64,000 nt of DNA. Source: Planococcus sp. 107-1. GTDB lineage: Bacteria > Bacillota > Bacilli > Bacillales_A > Planococcaceae. Made by a program: the position numbers and the translations under genes. The stretch is from positions 2,170,001-2,234,000 of the forward strand of contig NZ_CP090977.1 in assembly GCF_021513255.1 (NCBI RefSeq). Reading direction: 5' to 3'. A model generated the notes under the pieces. That model had not been told where the DNA came from. It saw only the letters and a program-made list of their open reading frames with translations, and ran no database searches. Of this stretch, positions 37,464 to 48,300 are shown in pieces (the first letter of the stretch is position 1; every line of letters begins with the position of its first letter).

Positions 37464-37925
37464 TTATCCGCCTAATATCGCTTTAAAGACTGAAGTCGTG
37501 TGTCCGCCTTCATAAATAACGTAAAGCAGTAAGTATACGACTACTCCTGTGATCGCTGTAGAAAACCAAATGATGCTTGTGATAGGACCCAATTTCCGGT
37601 GTTTGTCCAAGCGGTTTTTCCAGCCAAGCCAAATGGTGATCAGCCCCATAACTCCACCTGTCGTTGCCAAAGTGATATGGAAAATCAAAAAGATCGTATA
37701 GATCAATTTGTATTCATCAGGTCCTCCAAAGGCAGTATTGCCGATGAAAATCGTGCGGGACATGTATATGATGAAGAATGTCAATGCGGATACTCCTGCT
37801 GCCCACATGACTTTTTTATGCGCTTCAATTTTGCGGTTGACAACTAAATACCAGCCAATCGCTACCAAAATTGCGCTTAATACAATAAAAAATGTACTGA
37901 TGGTCGGTAATACCGGCAAATTCAT
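37464..37925 (-). CDS. ctaM: CtaM, cytochrome aa3/caa3 oxidase assembly protein (DUF420)
   Basis: The 153-residue protein has four or five membrane helices and the DUF420 histidine pattern (HKKVMWAAGVSALTFFIIYMSR; IFHITLATTGG; DKHRKLG). In B. subtilis and S. aureus, CtaM (YozB) is needed for haem A-type oxidase activity. It lies 25 bases downstream of ctaG at the end of the cytochrome c oxidase cluster, which supports this role. Confidence 0.9.
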   Translation of the reverse strand: MNLPVLPTISTFFIVLSAILVAIGWYLVVNRKIEAHKKVMWAAGVSALTFFIIYMSRTIFIGNTAFGGPDEYKLIYTIFLIFHITLATTGGVMGLITIWLGWKNRLDKHRKLGPITSIIWFSTAITGVVVYLLLYVIYEGGHTTSVFKAILGG

Positions 37926-37950
37926 CTAGATTAATCCCCTTTTTAACTCA

Positions 37951-38874
37951 TTAAGCATTGTGCCTGTGATAAGCCATATTTTTTCTGTCTTGAATTGATT
38001 TTGCTGTAATTTCATCAGCATTATCATTCTCATTTCTCAACCATTCATAGAATACCAACCATAGGAAAACAGTAAACACTAATTCCTGCAAGACTTTCAT
38101 GACTATGCCGCCAGTTCGTTGGTCTTCTACAGTAGACATGTTTGTAAATAATTCCGGACCAGATAAGTTCAGCTGCGACAATGTTCCAGCAGGTACACAT
38201 AGAGCCATCGCTTGAAGCCACGCTTCTCCATCTGAATAAGTGGCATAGAATGGGCTGCTGCTGAAAATAATCAGCGCACAAGCTGGTGTCATCAAGACAC
38301 TCAAACCAAATAAATAACCCAGCTTTTTCAAACCGTGGAACTTGTAAGAGCCTTCCAAATTATTCACAACCGGCCACCAATAAAAAATTGCTGAGATAAA
38401 CAAGATGCCGTTTACCGCTGCATGGATGGATGTACTCGTCTTAACAAAATCAAAAACGAGCGGAATGTGGTAAAAAGAAAATACCAGGCCGAATAAGATC
38501 AACGCTAGCATCGGCTTTGTGAAGAAATGAAAGAGCGGTTTAACTACTGGGAAGTTGATAAACTTTCTCCATACCCACGAAGGAACCCCCATAATAAGAA
38601 GCGGCGGAACCAAAAGCAATAGAAATGCCATCTGAACCATGTGCATCGAGAAGATGATATGGCCAAGAAGATCGGTCGGAGACCCTTTAATGATATAAAG
38701 CAACACCATACCTGAAACGAAAAGAATCGCTTCTTTCGTTTTTAGAGGCTCGCTATCTTTAAATTTGTCTTTCCATTTTATCGTAAGCATAAAATACAAA
38801 ATTGTAATAAGAACGAGAACTGCTAAGTAATACGGACTCCATAACGCAGGAAATCCGAAAATACTAATCGGCAT
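37951..38874 (-). CDS. ctaG: Cytochrome c oxidase assembly factor CtaG
   Basis: The 307-residue membrane protein of the caa3_CtaG family has about seven helices and conserved histidines (HIIFSMHMVQMAFLLLLVPPLL near residue 72; FSFYHIPLVFDF; IHAAVNGILF). B. subtilis CtaG is required for functional caa3 oxidase, probably for copper insertion. It has its own consensus-like promoter at 38907-38935 and a ribosome site AAAGGAGG. Confidence 0.93.
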   Translation of the reverse strand: MPISIFGFPALWSPYYLAVLVLITILYFMLTIKWKDKFKDSEPLKTKEAILFVSGMVLLYIIKGSPTDLLGHIIFSMHMVQMAFLLLLVPPLLIMGVPSWVWRKFINFPVVKPLFHFFTKPMLALILFGLVFSFYHIPLVFDFVKTSTSIHAAVNGILFISAIFYWWPVVNNLEGSYKFHGLKKLGYLFGLSVLMTPACALIIFSSSPFYATYSDGEAWLQAMALCVPAGTLSQLNLSGPELFTNMSTVEDQRTGGIVMKVLQELVFTVFLWLVFYEWLRNENDNADEITAKSIQDRKNMAYHRHNA

Positions 38875-38906
38875 GCTTGCATACCTCCTTTATCATAAGT
38901 ACCCTC

Positions 38907-38935
38907 ATTATATAGTGTGGTGTGAACTATATCAA
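38907..38935 (-). promoter_or_regulatory. Promoter of ctaG-ctaM
   Basis: On the minus strand TTGATA (38930-38935) and TATAAT (38907-38912) are 17 bases apart, 33 bases before the ctaG start. Confidence 0.88.
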
Positions 38936-39089
38936 TGAACGAACTATGACAATTCATGAAAGGAAACCCTCTTGAAAGTTCTTTTCGTCCTTATGGGTTC
39001 ATGGACGATTCGTGCTTTTAAAGCACCTGTCGCGTCCGCTGCTCTTTTAGAAGATATTAACACTGCACGATTAAACAAAGCCCAAAAAA

Positions 39090-39117
39090 ACCCTCTGTCA
39101 GTCGACAGAGGGCTTTC
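39090..39117 (-). terminator. Terminator of the ctaB-F operon
   Basis: The minus strand has GCCCTCTGTC-GACT-GACAGAGGG followed by seven T, just after ctaF. It separates the ctaBCDEF transcript from ctaG. Confidence 0.93.
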
Positions 39118-39123
39118 TCTTTC

Positions 39124-39456
39124 TTACCACCAAACGATTGTAACTAGCGCAAGAATCGTGATGAATGCTACGAACATTCCGCTGAACATAAAGAATGCAA
39201 CCATGCCATGCCCTTTATTGCTCATATGCATGAAACCATAAAGTTGAAGCACGACTTGAACTGCAGCCAATAAAAGAATGATTGGCGTAATCAAGTATGG
39301 AGAAAAGTCAGCAGCTACCGCTGTAAAAGCAATCAATGTCAAGAAAATCATGATTGCGAAAGAGGTTAGCTGACCGCGCATTTCTTTTGATCTTTGACGG
39401 CGGATATATTCGTATTCAGTTTGTGATCTCACGTGTGTATGGGTTTCGTGTGCCAT
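39124..39456 (-). CDS. ctaF: Cytochrome c oxidase subunit IVB
   Basis: The 110-residue protein has three helices (about 29-50, 53-74, 82-108), the caa3 subunit IV pattern LYGFMHMSNKGHG and a His-rich charged head (MAHETHTHVRSQTEYEYIRRQ). It is a small accessory subunit of the oxidase. It begins one base after ctaE ends. Confidence 0.93.
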   Translation of the reverse strand: MAHETHTHVRSQTEYEYIRRQRSKEMRGQLTSFAIMIFLTLIAFTAVAADFSPYLITPIILLLAAVQVVLQLYGFMHMSNKGHGMVAFFMFSGMFVAFITILALVTIVWW

Positions 39457-39457
39457 A

Positions 39458-40084
39458 TTAACCGATCACTCCCATCAAATATACTACTGTAAAGATAAAT
39501 ACCCAAACTACGTCGATAAAATGCCAGTATAGTGAAACTAAATAGAATTTAGGCGCATTATACATATTCAATCCGCGTTTTGAGTTGCGGACCATCAAGG
39601 CGATAAACCAGCATAAACCGAACAATACGTGGGCTCCATGAGTACCAACAAGTGTATAGAAAGCGGCACTGAACGCACTATGCGTATAACCGAATCCTAA
39701 ATGGACATAATGGTTGAACTCATAAATTTCCAATCCAAGGAAAGTAGCACCAAGCAATACGGTAATTCCAAGCCATGCCTGCATCGCTTTGAAATTATGG
39801 TTTTTCATATGATACATCGCATAAACACTTGTTAACGATGAAGTCAAAAGAATCATTGTCATCGCAAATACGAGTGGAAGCTCAAATAAATTAGAAGCGG
39901 CAAATTCCATTCCGCTTGGTCCTTTGTCTTTCAATGCAAGATAAGTTGCAAATAAAGAAGCGAAAGTCACAGTTTCCGCTGCTAGAAGCAGCCAGAAACC
40001 GATGAATTTATTTTTACCTTCCATAGTAGCCGTTTCAGGATGATCCGGCCATGATTGAGGGGTATATTTTTTATTTAAGTCCAT
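39458..40084 (-). CDS. ctaE: Cytochrome c oxidase subunit III
   Basis: The 208-residue protein has five membrane helices, as in caa3-type oxidases, and motifs KNKFIGFWLLLAAETVTFASLFATYLAL, GTHGAHVLFGL and YLVSLYWHFIDVVWVFIFTVVYL. It stabilises subunit I and its proton channels. It overlaps the ctaD end by 14 bases. Confidence 0.96.
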   Translation of the reverse strand: MDLNKKYTPQSWPDHPETATMEGKNKFIGFWLLLAAETVTFASLFATYLALKDKGPSGMEFAASNLFELPLVFAMTMILLTSSLTSVYAMYHMKNHNFKAMQAWLGITVLLGATFLGLEIYEFNHYVHLGFGYTHSAFSAAFYTLVGTHGAHVLFGLCWFIALMVRNSKRGLNMYNAPKFYLVSLYWHFIDVVWVFIFTVVYLMGVIG

Positions 40085-41957
40085 CCGATTTACCCCCTTT
40101 AACGTCTCTCATTAACTCTTCTTTTGAGATATGGAATCCTAAATCATCTTTAAGCGAACGGAACAGCATTGAGCCGAAAGTGATCGCTAGTCCAATGATA
40201 ATGACTGGGATCGTCCATCCTTTATCTCCGTCCATATTGTATAGAGCACCGAATGAAGCGACAAACAAACCAAATGACATTACGACCGGCACGAAAGAAC
40301 CGTTCGGCATGTGGATTTCTTCTAATGGCTCAGCATAGACCATTCCTTCTTTATTGCCTTCCATCTTCTCGATCCAGAATGTATCAAGACCGCGAACTAG
40401 AGGAGTTTGAGCAAAGTTATAGAATGGCGGCGGTGATGCAATCGCCCATTCAAGTGTACGGCCATCTCCCCATGGATCATTGCCGACGCGCTCGTTTTTA
40501 ATGCTCGTCATAACAACGTTAACCAATAGGATAATTACGCCAGCCGCCATGAACACGGCACCAACAGAACTGATTGCGTTGAACAAGTCCCAGCCCTGGT
40601 CTGCGCCGAACGTATAAACGCGGCGCGGCATTCCCATAAGACCAAGGAAATGCTGGATAAAGAATGTTAAATGGAATCCGATAAAGAACAACCAGAAAGT
40701 CCATTTCCCTAATTTTTCGCTAAGCATTGTACCGAACATTTTCGGCCAGTATAAATGAGTAGCAGCTAAAATCGCAAGCACTACCCCACCAACAATTACG
40801 TAGTGGAAATGGGCAACGATAAAGTAAGAATCGTGAAGCTGGTAATCTAGTGGTGCGATGGCTTGCATAACACCTGTTACCCCACCTGCAACGAATGAAG
40901 GAATAAATCCAATCGCATACATCATAGGAGTGGTGAACGAAATGCTTCCTCCCCAAATGGTCAATAGCCAGTTGAAGATTTTAACACCAGTTGGAACCGC
41001 GATGATCATTGTTGCTAATGCGAAGACCGCGTTAGCAGTTGGCCCTAAACCTACAGTAAACATGTGGTGAGCCCAAACCATGAATCCGTAGAAACCGATC
41101 AGAATTGTTGCGAATACTAATGCAGTGTATCCGAACAAACGCTTGCGAGAGAAAATCGCAAAGATTTCAGAGAAGATACCGAATGCCGGCAAGATTAAGA
41201 TGTAAACTTCCGGGTGACCGAAGATCCAGAACAAATGCTCCCAGATAATCGTATTTCCTCCCATTGTTACATCGAAGAAATTAGCTCCGAACATACGGTC
41301 GAATACCATAAAGAATACTCCAACAGTAAGTGGAGGGAACGCTAATAAGATTAACGCAGAAGCTACGAAAGTCGTCCAAGTGAATAACGGCATTCTCATG
41401 TACGTCATCCCTGGCGCTCTCATATTAATGATTGTAACTAAGAAGTTGATACCCGAGATCAACGTACCGAAACCGGAAATCGTTAATCCAAGTGCATAGA
41501 AATCAATCCCATGCCCTTCAGATGCAATGGCGAGTGATGCGTAGTTCGTCCATCCGGCATCCGGTGCGCCGCCTAAAAACCATGAAAGGTTTAGGAAAAC
41601 TCCACCAAAGAAAAACAGCCAAAATCCTAAAGAGTTCAGGAATGGGAATGCTACGTCACGTGCGCCGATCTGCAAAGGCATGATCGCGTTCATAAACGCT
41701 AGCAATATTGGCATGGCTGCCAAGAAAATCATGGTCGTTCCGTGCATTGTCAATACTTCGTTATACGTTCCAGCACTAAGGAAATCGTTTCCGGCTTTCA
41801 TTAACTGGATTCGGATTAACATCGCTTCTATCCCGCCGATTAGGAAGAAAATTCCTCCGGAAGCAAGATATAGATGTGCGATTTTCTTATGGTCTACTGT
41901 TGTCAAGTAGTCCCACATGGCAGCACCGAAGCCCTTTTTCTGAGCAATAGAACTCAC
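40071..41957 (-). CDS. ctaD: Cytochrome c oxidase subunit I (caa3-type)
   Basis: The catalytic subunit holds haem a and the haem a3-CuB centre where O2 is reduced and protons pumped. The 628-residue protein has 12 or more helices. It shows GARDVAFPFLNSLGFW, FGHPEVYILILPAFG (CuB His and the crosslinked Tyr), AHHMFTVG and HDSYFIVAHFHYVIVGG (haem ligands). RBS GGGAGG is present. It lies between ctaC and ctaE in one operon. Confidence 0.97.
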   Translation of the reverse strand: MSSIAQKKGFGAAMWDYLTTVDHKKIAHLYLASGGIFFLIGGIEAMLIRIQLMKAGNDFLSAGTYNEVLTMHGTTMIFLAAMPILLAFMNAIMPLQIGARDVAFPFLNSLGFWLFFFGGVFLNLSWFLGGAPDAGWTNYASLAIASEGHGIDFYALGLTISGFGTLISGINFLVTIINMRAPGMTYMRMPLFTWTTFVASALILLAFPPLTVGVFFMVFDRMFGANFFDVTMGGNTIIWEHLFWIFGHPEVYILILPAFGIFSEIFAIFSRKRLFGYTALVFATILIGFYGFMVWAHHMFTVGLGPTANAVFALATMIIAVPTGVKIFNWLLTIWGGSISFTTPMMYAIGFIPSFVAGGVTGVMQAIAPLDYQLHDSYFIVAHFHYVIVGGVVLAILAATHLYWPKMFGTMLSEKLGKWTFWLFFIGFHLTFFIQHFLGLMGMPRRVYTFGADQGWDLFNAISSVGAVFMAAGVIILLVNVVMTSIKNERVGNDPWGDGRTLEWAIASPPPFYNFAQTPLVRGLDTFWIEKMEGNKEGMVYAEPLEEIHMPNGSFVPVVMSFGLFVASFGALYNMDGDKGWTIPVIIIGLAITFGSMLFRSLKDDLGFHISKEELMRDVKGGKSDGLK

Positions 41958-41991
41958 AATGTAAACCTCCCTTTTTTAAGCTCCGATTCTT

Positions 41992-43087
41992 CTACTCTTC
42001 AACGGATAAAGACATCAAGTAAGCAGCAAGCGCATCAAGCTCTTGCTCAGTGAAATCTTTTCCATCGTTCAAAGATTTAGGATCAGGCATCAAGTTGCCT
42101 GGTTTGTATTCTTGTGGATCAGCAATCCATTTTTTAATATTTTCTTCGTTATGTTCTAAGTAACTCCGCTACACGGTTGCGGTCGCCGAATGTTGCTACG
42201 TTCGGTCCAACGCCGCCAGACGCTCCAGATCCAGAAACAGCGTGACAAGCGATACAGCCAGCTCCGTCAGCTCCGAAAATCTGTTCCCCTTCTTGTGCTA
42301 GTGCACCTTCAGCAGGAGTTGCTTCTTCTTGCATTGCAGCTACCCATTGGTCGAAGCTTTCACGATCCATTGATTTCACTTTGAAATCCATCAATGCATG
42401 TGAAGGTCCGCAAAGCTCAGCACATTTTCCGTAGAAAACGCCGTCTTCCAATTCAGCAGACTCTTGATCGAACGTTAAGTAGAAAGTGTTTACGTTTTCA
42501 GGGTTAGCATCCAACTTACCACCAATTGATGGAATCCAGAATGAGTGCTTAACATCAGCAGAAATTAAATTGAAGTATACTCGTTCATTAGTTGGTACAA
42601 CCAATTCTTGAGCAGTTACGATGCCTTGTTCAGGATATTCAAATTCCCACCAGTACAGTTTAGCCGTAACGTTGACTGTTAAGTTGGTCATTGAATCACT
42701 ATCTTCCGCTTGAACATCCATTGTAGAGACGTCAGCTAAATCGAAAGTGGAATAAACTGTTGGTACAGCAAGGATCAAAATTAGGACAATCGGAATCGCT
42801 GTCCATAAGAACTCAAGCTTCGCGCTTCCTTCCACTTGTTCCGGGATTACATCTTCCCCGATTTTTGAACGGCGGAATTTAACGATTGCCAAAACATAAA
42901 TAATCGTTACGACAATAATTACGAATGCCATAACTATAGTAGACAAAATCAATAAGTTAAATTGATCTTGCGCAACTTCACCTGCCGGCAATAATGTGGA
43001 GATTTCTTCTCGTCCACATCCCGCAAGAAAGACCAGCAATGCAGTCATCAATGCGAAAAGGCGCCATTTCTTAAGCCCTTTAATCAT
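41992..43087 (-). CDS. ctaC: Cytochrome c oxidase subunit II with fused cytochrome c domain (frameshifted here)
   Basis: This lipoprotein accepts electrons for the caa3 oxidase. It has a lipobox LAGC (Cys24), two membrane helices, the CuA site GKCAELCGPSHALM, and a C-terminal haem c domain with CIACH at 278-282. The frame breaks after DRNRVAE. Removing one A of AA at 42162-42163 (plus strand) gives DRNRVAEYLEHNEEN and a C-terminal tail with the axial-Met region GNLMPDP, ending LSVEE. The repaired length is 364 residues. A sequence error is likely. Confidence 0.93.
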
Positions 43088-43141
43088 AGCTTTTCATACC
43101 CCTCTCTCTCATTTGGTTAAAATTTTACTGAAATGCTGGAA

Positions 43142-44060
43142 CTAGACGAAGACGGCAAAAATGATCATCGACACAAATAAGATGGTCATATAATTCAACG
43201 AATAGATGAACATTGTCTTCGCCCATTTCAAATCATCTTCCACTTTGAAGCCTTTAATGGCTAATTTTAGCCACCCTACGTTCAAAAGTGTGGCTAAGAT
43301 GATGAAGCCTATTCCGAGATCCATTAACAGGAATGGCAGAGGAAACAGCAGCAAGACCCAAGCAAGCATCGACTTTTTCGTGCGGTGGAAGCCTTTCACT
43401 ACAGGCAGCATCGGAATTCCGGCAGCACGGTATTCTTCCGTGCGCTTCATCGCCAATGCGTAAAAATGTGGAGGCTGCCAGACGAACATGATCAAGAACA
43501 ATGCCCAAGCGCCCATTCCAAGCGCTGGTTCTACTGCAGCCCAACCGATTAGCGGCGGAATCGCTCCAGATATGCTTCCTACTATAGTATTGCTGACATG
43601 TCTTCTTTTAGACCACATCGAATAGAGGACGACATACGCTAGTATACCCGCAATTCCGAAAATACCAGCAGAAACTGAAGCAGAAAATAAAAATATTTCG
43701 CCTATAACGATGAAAGACAAAGCAAGTGCCAGTACAGCGGACGGCTTAAATCTTCCTGTTACAGTTGGACGCGACTTTTTACTGGCCATTAACGGATCGA
43801 TATCTGTATCGATATAGTTATTCATTGCTGCAGAACCTGCTATGATCAATGCTGATCCGACCAAGGTGTAGACGAGGATGTCCAACTCTTGCAGGAAGTG
43901 CCTGTCGGAAAATTGGAAAGCCAACCACAGACCTGTAAAACACAGTGATCAAATTCGAATTCACAATTCCGATTTTTATCAGCGCCAGAAAATCCTGGGC
44001 GAATGTGGTCGTTTCCGGCGCCTGATGCGTTTCCGCAGACAAAGACCGGCCGTTTGACAT
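43142..44060 (-). CDS. ctaB: Protoheme IX farnesyltransferase (frameshifted here)
   Basis: CtaB converts haem B to haem O using farnesyl diphosphate. The protein has about nine helices and the prenyltransferase motifs MNNYIDTDIDPLMASKKSRP (Asp-rich, Mg binding) and SGAIPPLIGWAA. The start ATG at 44060 follows AAGGAGGGGG. The frame breaks in SNLITVF-TGLWLAFQFSD. Removing one A from the A4 at 43937-43940 (plus strand) gives 305 residues, the normal length. It is the first gene of the ctaBCDEF unit and works before CtaA. Confidence 0.93.
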
Positions 44061-44405
44061 ATTACCCCCTCCTTTCAAAGTTGTAAGCATATTCCGCTAA
44101 CCATAACTATATCTAAATTCCAGTTCTTTTTCTACATCTAACTGAAATTTCCTGATAAAAGCATGGTTTTCATGTAATTCGACTCAGAAATACGCTCTTC
44201 CTATCATACATGAGTCTCTTAATTATTTTAAGATAGAATAATAATTGTTTTTGAACAGTTTGTGAAGCATGACTTAATATGTCCAAATCTTGAAAGTTTC
44301 CTCTGTGTCCCATTTTCCATTGTGTTTTCCTGGAACTTTCGCTATTATCGAGTATGTATGTAAGGGACGTTTAAAAGTTTTATCCAAAAAAAGTAGGTGG
44401 CATAA
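44061..44405. other. ctaB-ctaA divergent intergenic region
   Basis: This 345-base AT-rich gap must hold the regulatory sites for both haem genes. A candidate ctaA promoter is at 44320-44348, and a weaker TTGAAC-17-TTAATA pair lies near 44250. No clear ctaB promoter, riboswitch or small gene is seen. Confidence 0.55.
44320..44348 (+). promoter_or_regulatory. Candidate ctaA promoter
   Basis: TTGTGT (44320-44325) and TATTAT (44343-44348) are 17 bases apart, about 58 bases before the ctaA TTG. Confidence 0.5.
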
Positions 44406-45317
44406 TTGCAACAAGGCAAATATATAAAATGGTTTGCAGTAGCAGCCACTATCGGGATGCTCTTAATCCTTCTCGGTGGTGCACTCGTCACAAAAACTGA
44501 CAGTGGAATGGGCTGCGGCCGCAATTGGCCAGATTGCAACGGAAAATTGATTCCAGATGAAATCACAGCTGAAGTACTAATCGAATTTTCTCATCGCCTT
44601 GTCACAGGTTCAGTCGGCATTTTGATTGTCATTCTTTCTGTATGGGCTTGGAGAAAATACGGCCATATCCGCGAAACTAAATTCCTAGCTGTGATGGCTG
44701 TCTTCTTTTTAGTTCTTCAAGCATTGATCGGAGCTGCCCAAGTTTTATGGGGCCAAGGTGATTTTATCTTAGCGCTTCATTTCGGAATCTCCCTTCTATC
44801 ATTCGCATCGGTTCTTTTACTAACCTTGCTGATTTTTGAAGTCGACCGGAAATTTGATGCAGACCGTTTAGTCATCGGCAAAAAACTGAAAATCCATACG
44901 ATCGGCGTGACTTTGTATTCGTATATCGTTGTGTATACGGGCGCGCTGGTCCGCCACACCGAGTCGAGCCTAATCTGTGCAGATTGGCCGATGTGCCGCA
45001 ATGGCGATTTCTCTATGCCGAATAATATGTACGAATGGGTTCAGATGGGCCATCGCTTTGCAGCAGGGTTGATCATCCTTTGGCTCGGTTACATTGCTTG
45101 GCACGCGATTAAGAATTACAAGCAGCAGCGCGTTATCTATTGGGGTTGGATCACCGCTTTCATCATTGTTCTGTTGCAAGCGACAACCGGCATGCTCGTT
45201 GTTTTGACTAAATTGAATTTAGCGGTAGCTTTGCTTCATTCATTATTGATTTCATTATTATTCGGATTGCTTTGCTATATGATTTTGCTGGTATCAAGAA
45301 GCAGACTCAAAAAATAA
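44406..45317 (+). CDS. ctaA: Heme A synthase
   Basis: CtaA oxidises the C8 methyl of haem O to a formyl group, making haem A for the aa3 oxidases. The 303-residue protein has eight helices. It carries two extracytoplasmic cysteine pairs, CGRNWPDC (Cys37/Cys44) and CADWPMC, and the haem-ligand histidines in EFSHRLVTGSVG, LALHFGISL, GHRFAAG and LLHSLL. The start is TTG at 44406 after AGGTGG. It is divergent from ctaB, as in B. subtilis. Confidence 0.95.
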   Translation: MQQGKYIKWFAVAATIGMLLILLGGALVTKTDSGMGCGRNWPDCNGKLIPDEITAEVLIEFSHRLVTGSVGILIVILSVWAWRKYGHIRETKFLAVMAVFFLVLQALIGAAQVLWGQGDFILALHFGISLLSFASVLLLTLLIFEVDRKFDADRLVIGKKLKIHTIGVTLYSYIVVYTGALVRHTESSLICADWPMCRNGDFSMPNNMYEWVQMGHRFAAGLIILWLGYIAWHAIKNYKQQRVIYWGWITAFIIVLLQATTGMLVVLTKLNLAVALLHSLLISLLFGLLCYMILLVSRSRLKK

Positions 45318-45362
45318 GAAAAAGGCAGCGCGCAAAATGCGCGGACTGCCTTTTTCTTATTT
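45318..45362 (+). terminator. Bidirectional terminator between ctaA and pyc
   Basis: AAGAAAAAGGCAG-CGCGC-AAAAT-GCGCG-GACTGCCTTTTTCTT is a long, nearly perfect hairpin with A and T tracts. It can end both convergent transcripts and touches the pyc stop region. Confidence 0.92.
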
Positions 45363-48300
45363 TCTTTCCATTTCAATTAGCAGATCGCCTGTCGAGATGC
45401 CGTCTCCTGCAACTACATGAATGGCTTTGATCGTGCCATCATAAGGCGCTTGGACCGTCGTCTCCATCTTCATGGCTTCAGTAACCAGCAAATGATCTCC
45501 ACGGTTTACTTTCGCTCCAGTTTCAGCAACTACTTTCAATACGGTCCCTGGCATTGTAGCCGCTAAATGGGATTCATTCGTCATATCCGCTTTTGGTTTG
45601 GCTTTGCTGTCAGTTTCTACGGAAATATCTTGAATGTTCACTTCCGCGGCTGGCCGTTCAACTCAAAGTAAATTGTCCGGTGGCCATCTTTTTGAGGTTC
45701 GCCGATTGAAACCAATTTGATCATCAAGGTCTTCCCTTTTTCGATCTCCACTTCGATTTCTTCGCCCAATCGCATGCCGTAAAGGAAAGTAAGCGTATCA
45801 AGGACGGATACATTGCCAAATTGCTTGTTCGTCGCCAAGTATTCCTCGATCACTTTTGGATACAATGCATAGGCCAATACTTCCTGCTTCGTCACTGGAC
45901 GTTCCAGTTTTTCGAAAAGAACTTTTTTGATCTCATCAAAATCTGCAGGTTCCAGCAATTCCCCTGGACGGACTGTAATCGGCTTGCGTTCTTTCAAGAT
46001 GACTTTCTGCAATTCTTGCGGGGAACCCGCCGTGAGGCTGGCCAATATACCCTTCAAAGAATTCAATCACAGACTCTGGGAAATCGATGGTCTCACCACG
46101 CGATAAGACCGTTTGTTCATCCAAATCATTTTGGACCATGAATAATGCCATGTCTCCAACGACTTTAGATGAAGGCGTTACTTTCACGACGTCACCAAAT
46201 AACAGATTGACTCTGGAATACATCGACTTTACTTCTTCCCAGCGCATGCCCAGTCCAACAGCTTTTGCTTGCTGCTGCAGATTGCTGTACTGGCCGCCTG
46301 GCATTTCGTGCACATAGATTTCAGAATGCGGGCTGTTCATGCCGCTTTCGAAATCACTGTAGTATTTCCGGACATCTTCCCAATAATGAGACAATTTTTC
46401 GATTGACTCAATTTCCGTTTTCACTTCCCGCCCAGTGCCTTTCATTGCATAATACAAGGAATTCGCACTCGGCTGCGAAGTCAAGCCGGCCATTGTCCCA
46501 AGCGCCGTATCGACGATATCCACTCCAGCTTCAATCGCTTTCGCATACATGTAAATGCCGTTTCCGCTCGTATCATGCGTATGGAGATGGATCGGCAACG
46601 AAATGGTGTCTTTCAGTTCCGAAATTAAGCGGTATGCGGCTTCCGGCTTTAAGAGTCCAGCCATGTCTTTAATGGCCAGGATATGAGCTCCTGCCGCTTC
46701 TAATTCTTTTGCCATTTTCTTGTAATAGTCGACTGTATACTTATCCCTGCTCGGATCCAATATATCGCCCGTATAGCAAATAGCCGCTTCTGCCACTTTG
46801 CCGGATAAACGGACTTCATCGATTGCCACTTCCATGCCTTTGATCCAGTTTAAGCTGTCGAAAATCCGGAAGACGTCAATGCCGGCGTCTGCAGAACTGC
46901 GGGCAAATTCGCGGATGACATTATCAGGATAGTTTTTATAGCCAACTGCATTTGCACCTCGGAAGAGCATTTGGAACAGGACGTTTGGAACTTGTTTCCG
47001 AAGCTTTTCGAGACGCAGCCATGGATCTTCTTTCAAGAATCGGTAAGAAACGTCAAAAGTGGCGCCTCCCCACATCTCCATTGAGAACAAATCGTGCTGC
47101 AAGCGAGCTGTTTCGTTAGCGATATTGAACATATCGTGAGAACGCAAGCGTGTAGCCAATAAAGATTGATGGGCATCGCGGAATGTTGTATCGGTTAAGA
47201 GCACATCTTTTTGCTCATGAATCCACTGTGTCAGCCCTTCTGCGCCTTGTTCATCCAAAATCTGTTTTGTGCCTGATGGCGGTGCATCCGATAAAATGAT
47301 CTGTGGCTTTCTTGGAGCCGTATGGATTGGTTTCGCTTTTTTCTCGATTCCCGGGAATCCGTTTATCGTCACATTGCCGATATAACTCAATAATTTCGTT
47401 CCACGGTCTAAGCGAACTGGGAATAGGAACAGTTCAGGCGTGGAATCGATGAAACTTGTATCAAACTCCCCTTTGATGAAGTTTTCATGTTTTACCACAT
47501 TTTCAAGGAACGGAATGTTCGTCTTGATTCCGCGAATTCGGAATTCCTGGAGATTGCGGTCCATTTTCGCTGCTGCTTCTTTGAACGTGACTGCCCATGT
47601 AGACAATTTAACCAATAAAGAATCATAGTAAGGCGAAATGACGGCTCCTTGGAAACCATTCCCTGCATCTAAACGAACACCGAAACCGCCACCGGAACGA
47701 TAAACCATCAGCTTGCCAGCGTCCGGCATGAAATCGTTCAATGGATCTTCTGTCGTCACGCGGGATTGAATTGCAAAACCGAAAAGCGGGATATCTTGCT
47801 GCTCCGGTATGCCGATCACTTCGCTGTGCAATTCGTGTCCACGGGCGATATTGATTTGGGCATGGACGATATCAATGCCTGTCACCATTTCAGTGATCGT
47901 ATGTTCCACTTGAATCCTTGGGTTCACTTCAATGAAATAAAATTCATCATTCGCCACCAGGAATTCAACGGTCCCCGCATTTATGTAATCGATATTTTTC
48001 ATAAGTTTTACTGCCGCATCGCAAATAAGGTTGCGCAATTCATCGCTTAATGAATTGGAAGGGGCAATTTCAACAACTTTTTGGTGGCGCCGTTGAATCG
48101 AACAATCCCGCTCATATAAATGAACAATATTTCCAGCTGTGTCGCCTAAAATTTGAACTTCGATATGCTTTGGTTTGTCGACAAATTTTTCTACATACAT
48201 TTCGTCGGATCCAAAAGCTGCTTTTGCTTCCGATTTTGCCCGTTCGTATGCAGATGCCAATTCTTCCTCCGATTTGACGATGCGCATGCCGCGTCCGCCT

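Noticed and set aside
38972-39241. A plus-strand open frame of 89 codons across the ctaF end
   Set aside because: It runs antisense through ctaF and its terminator, and the product has no recognisable family features.
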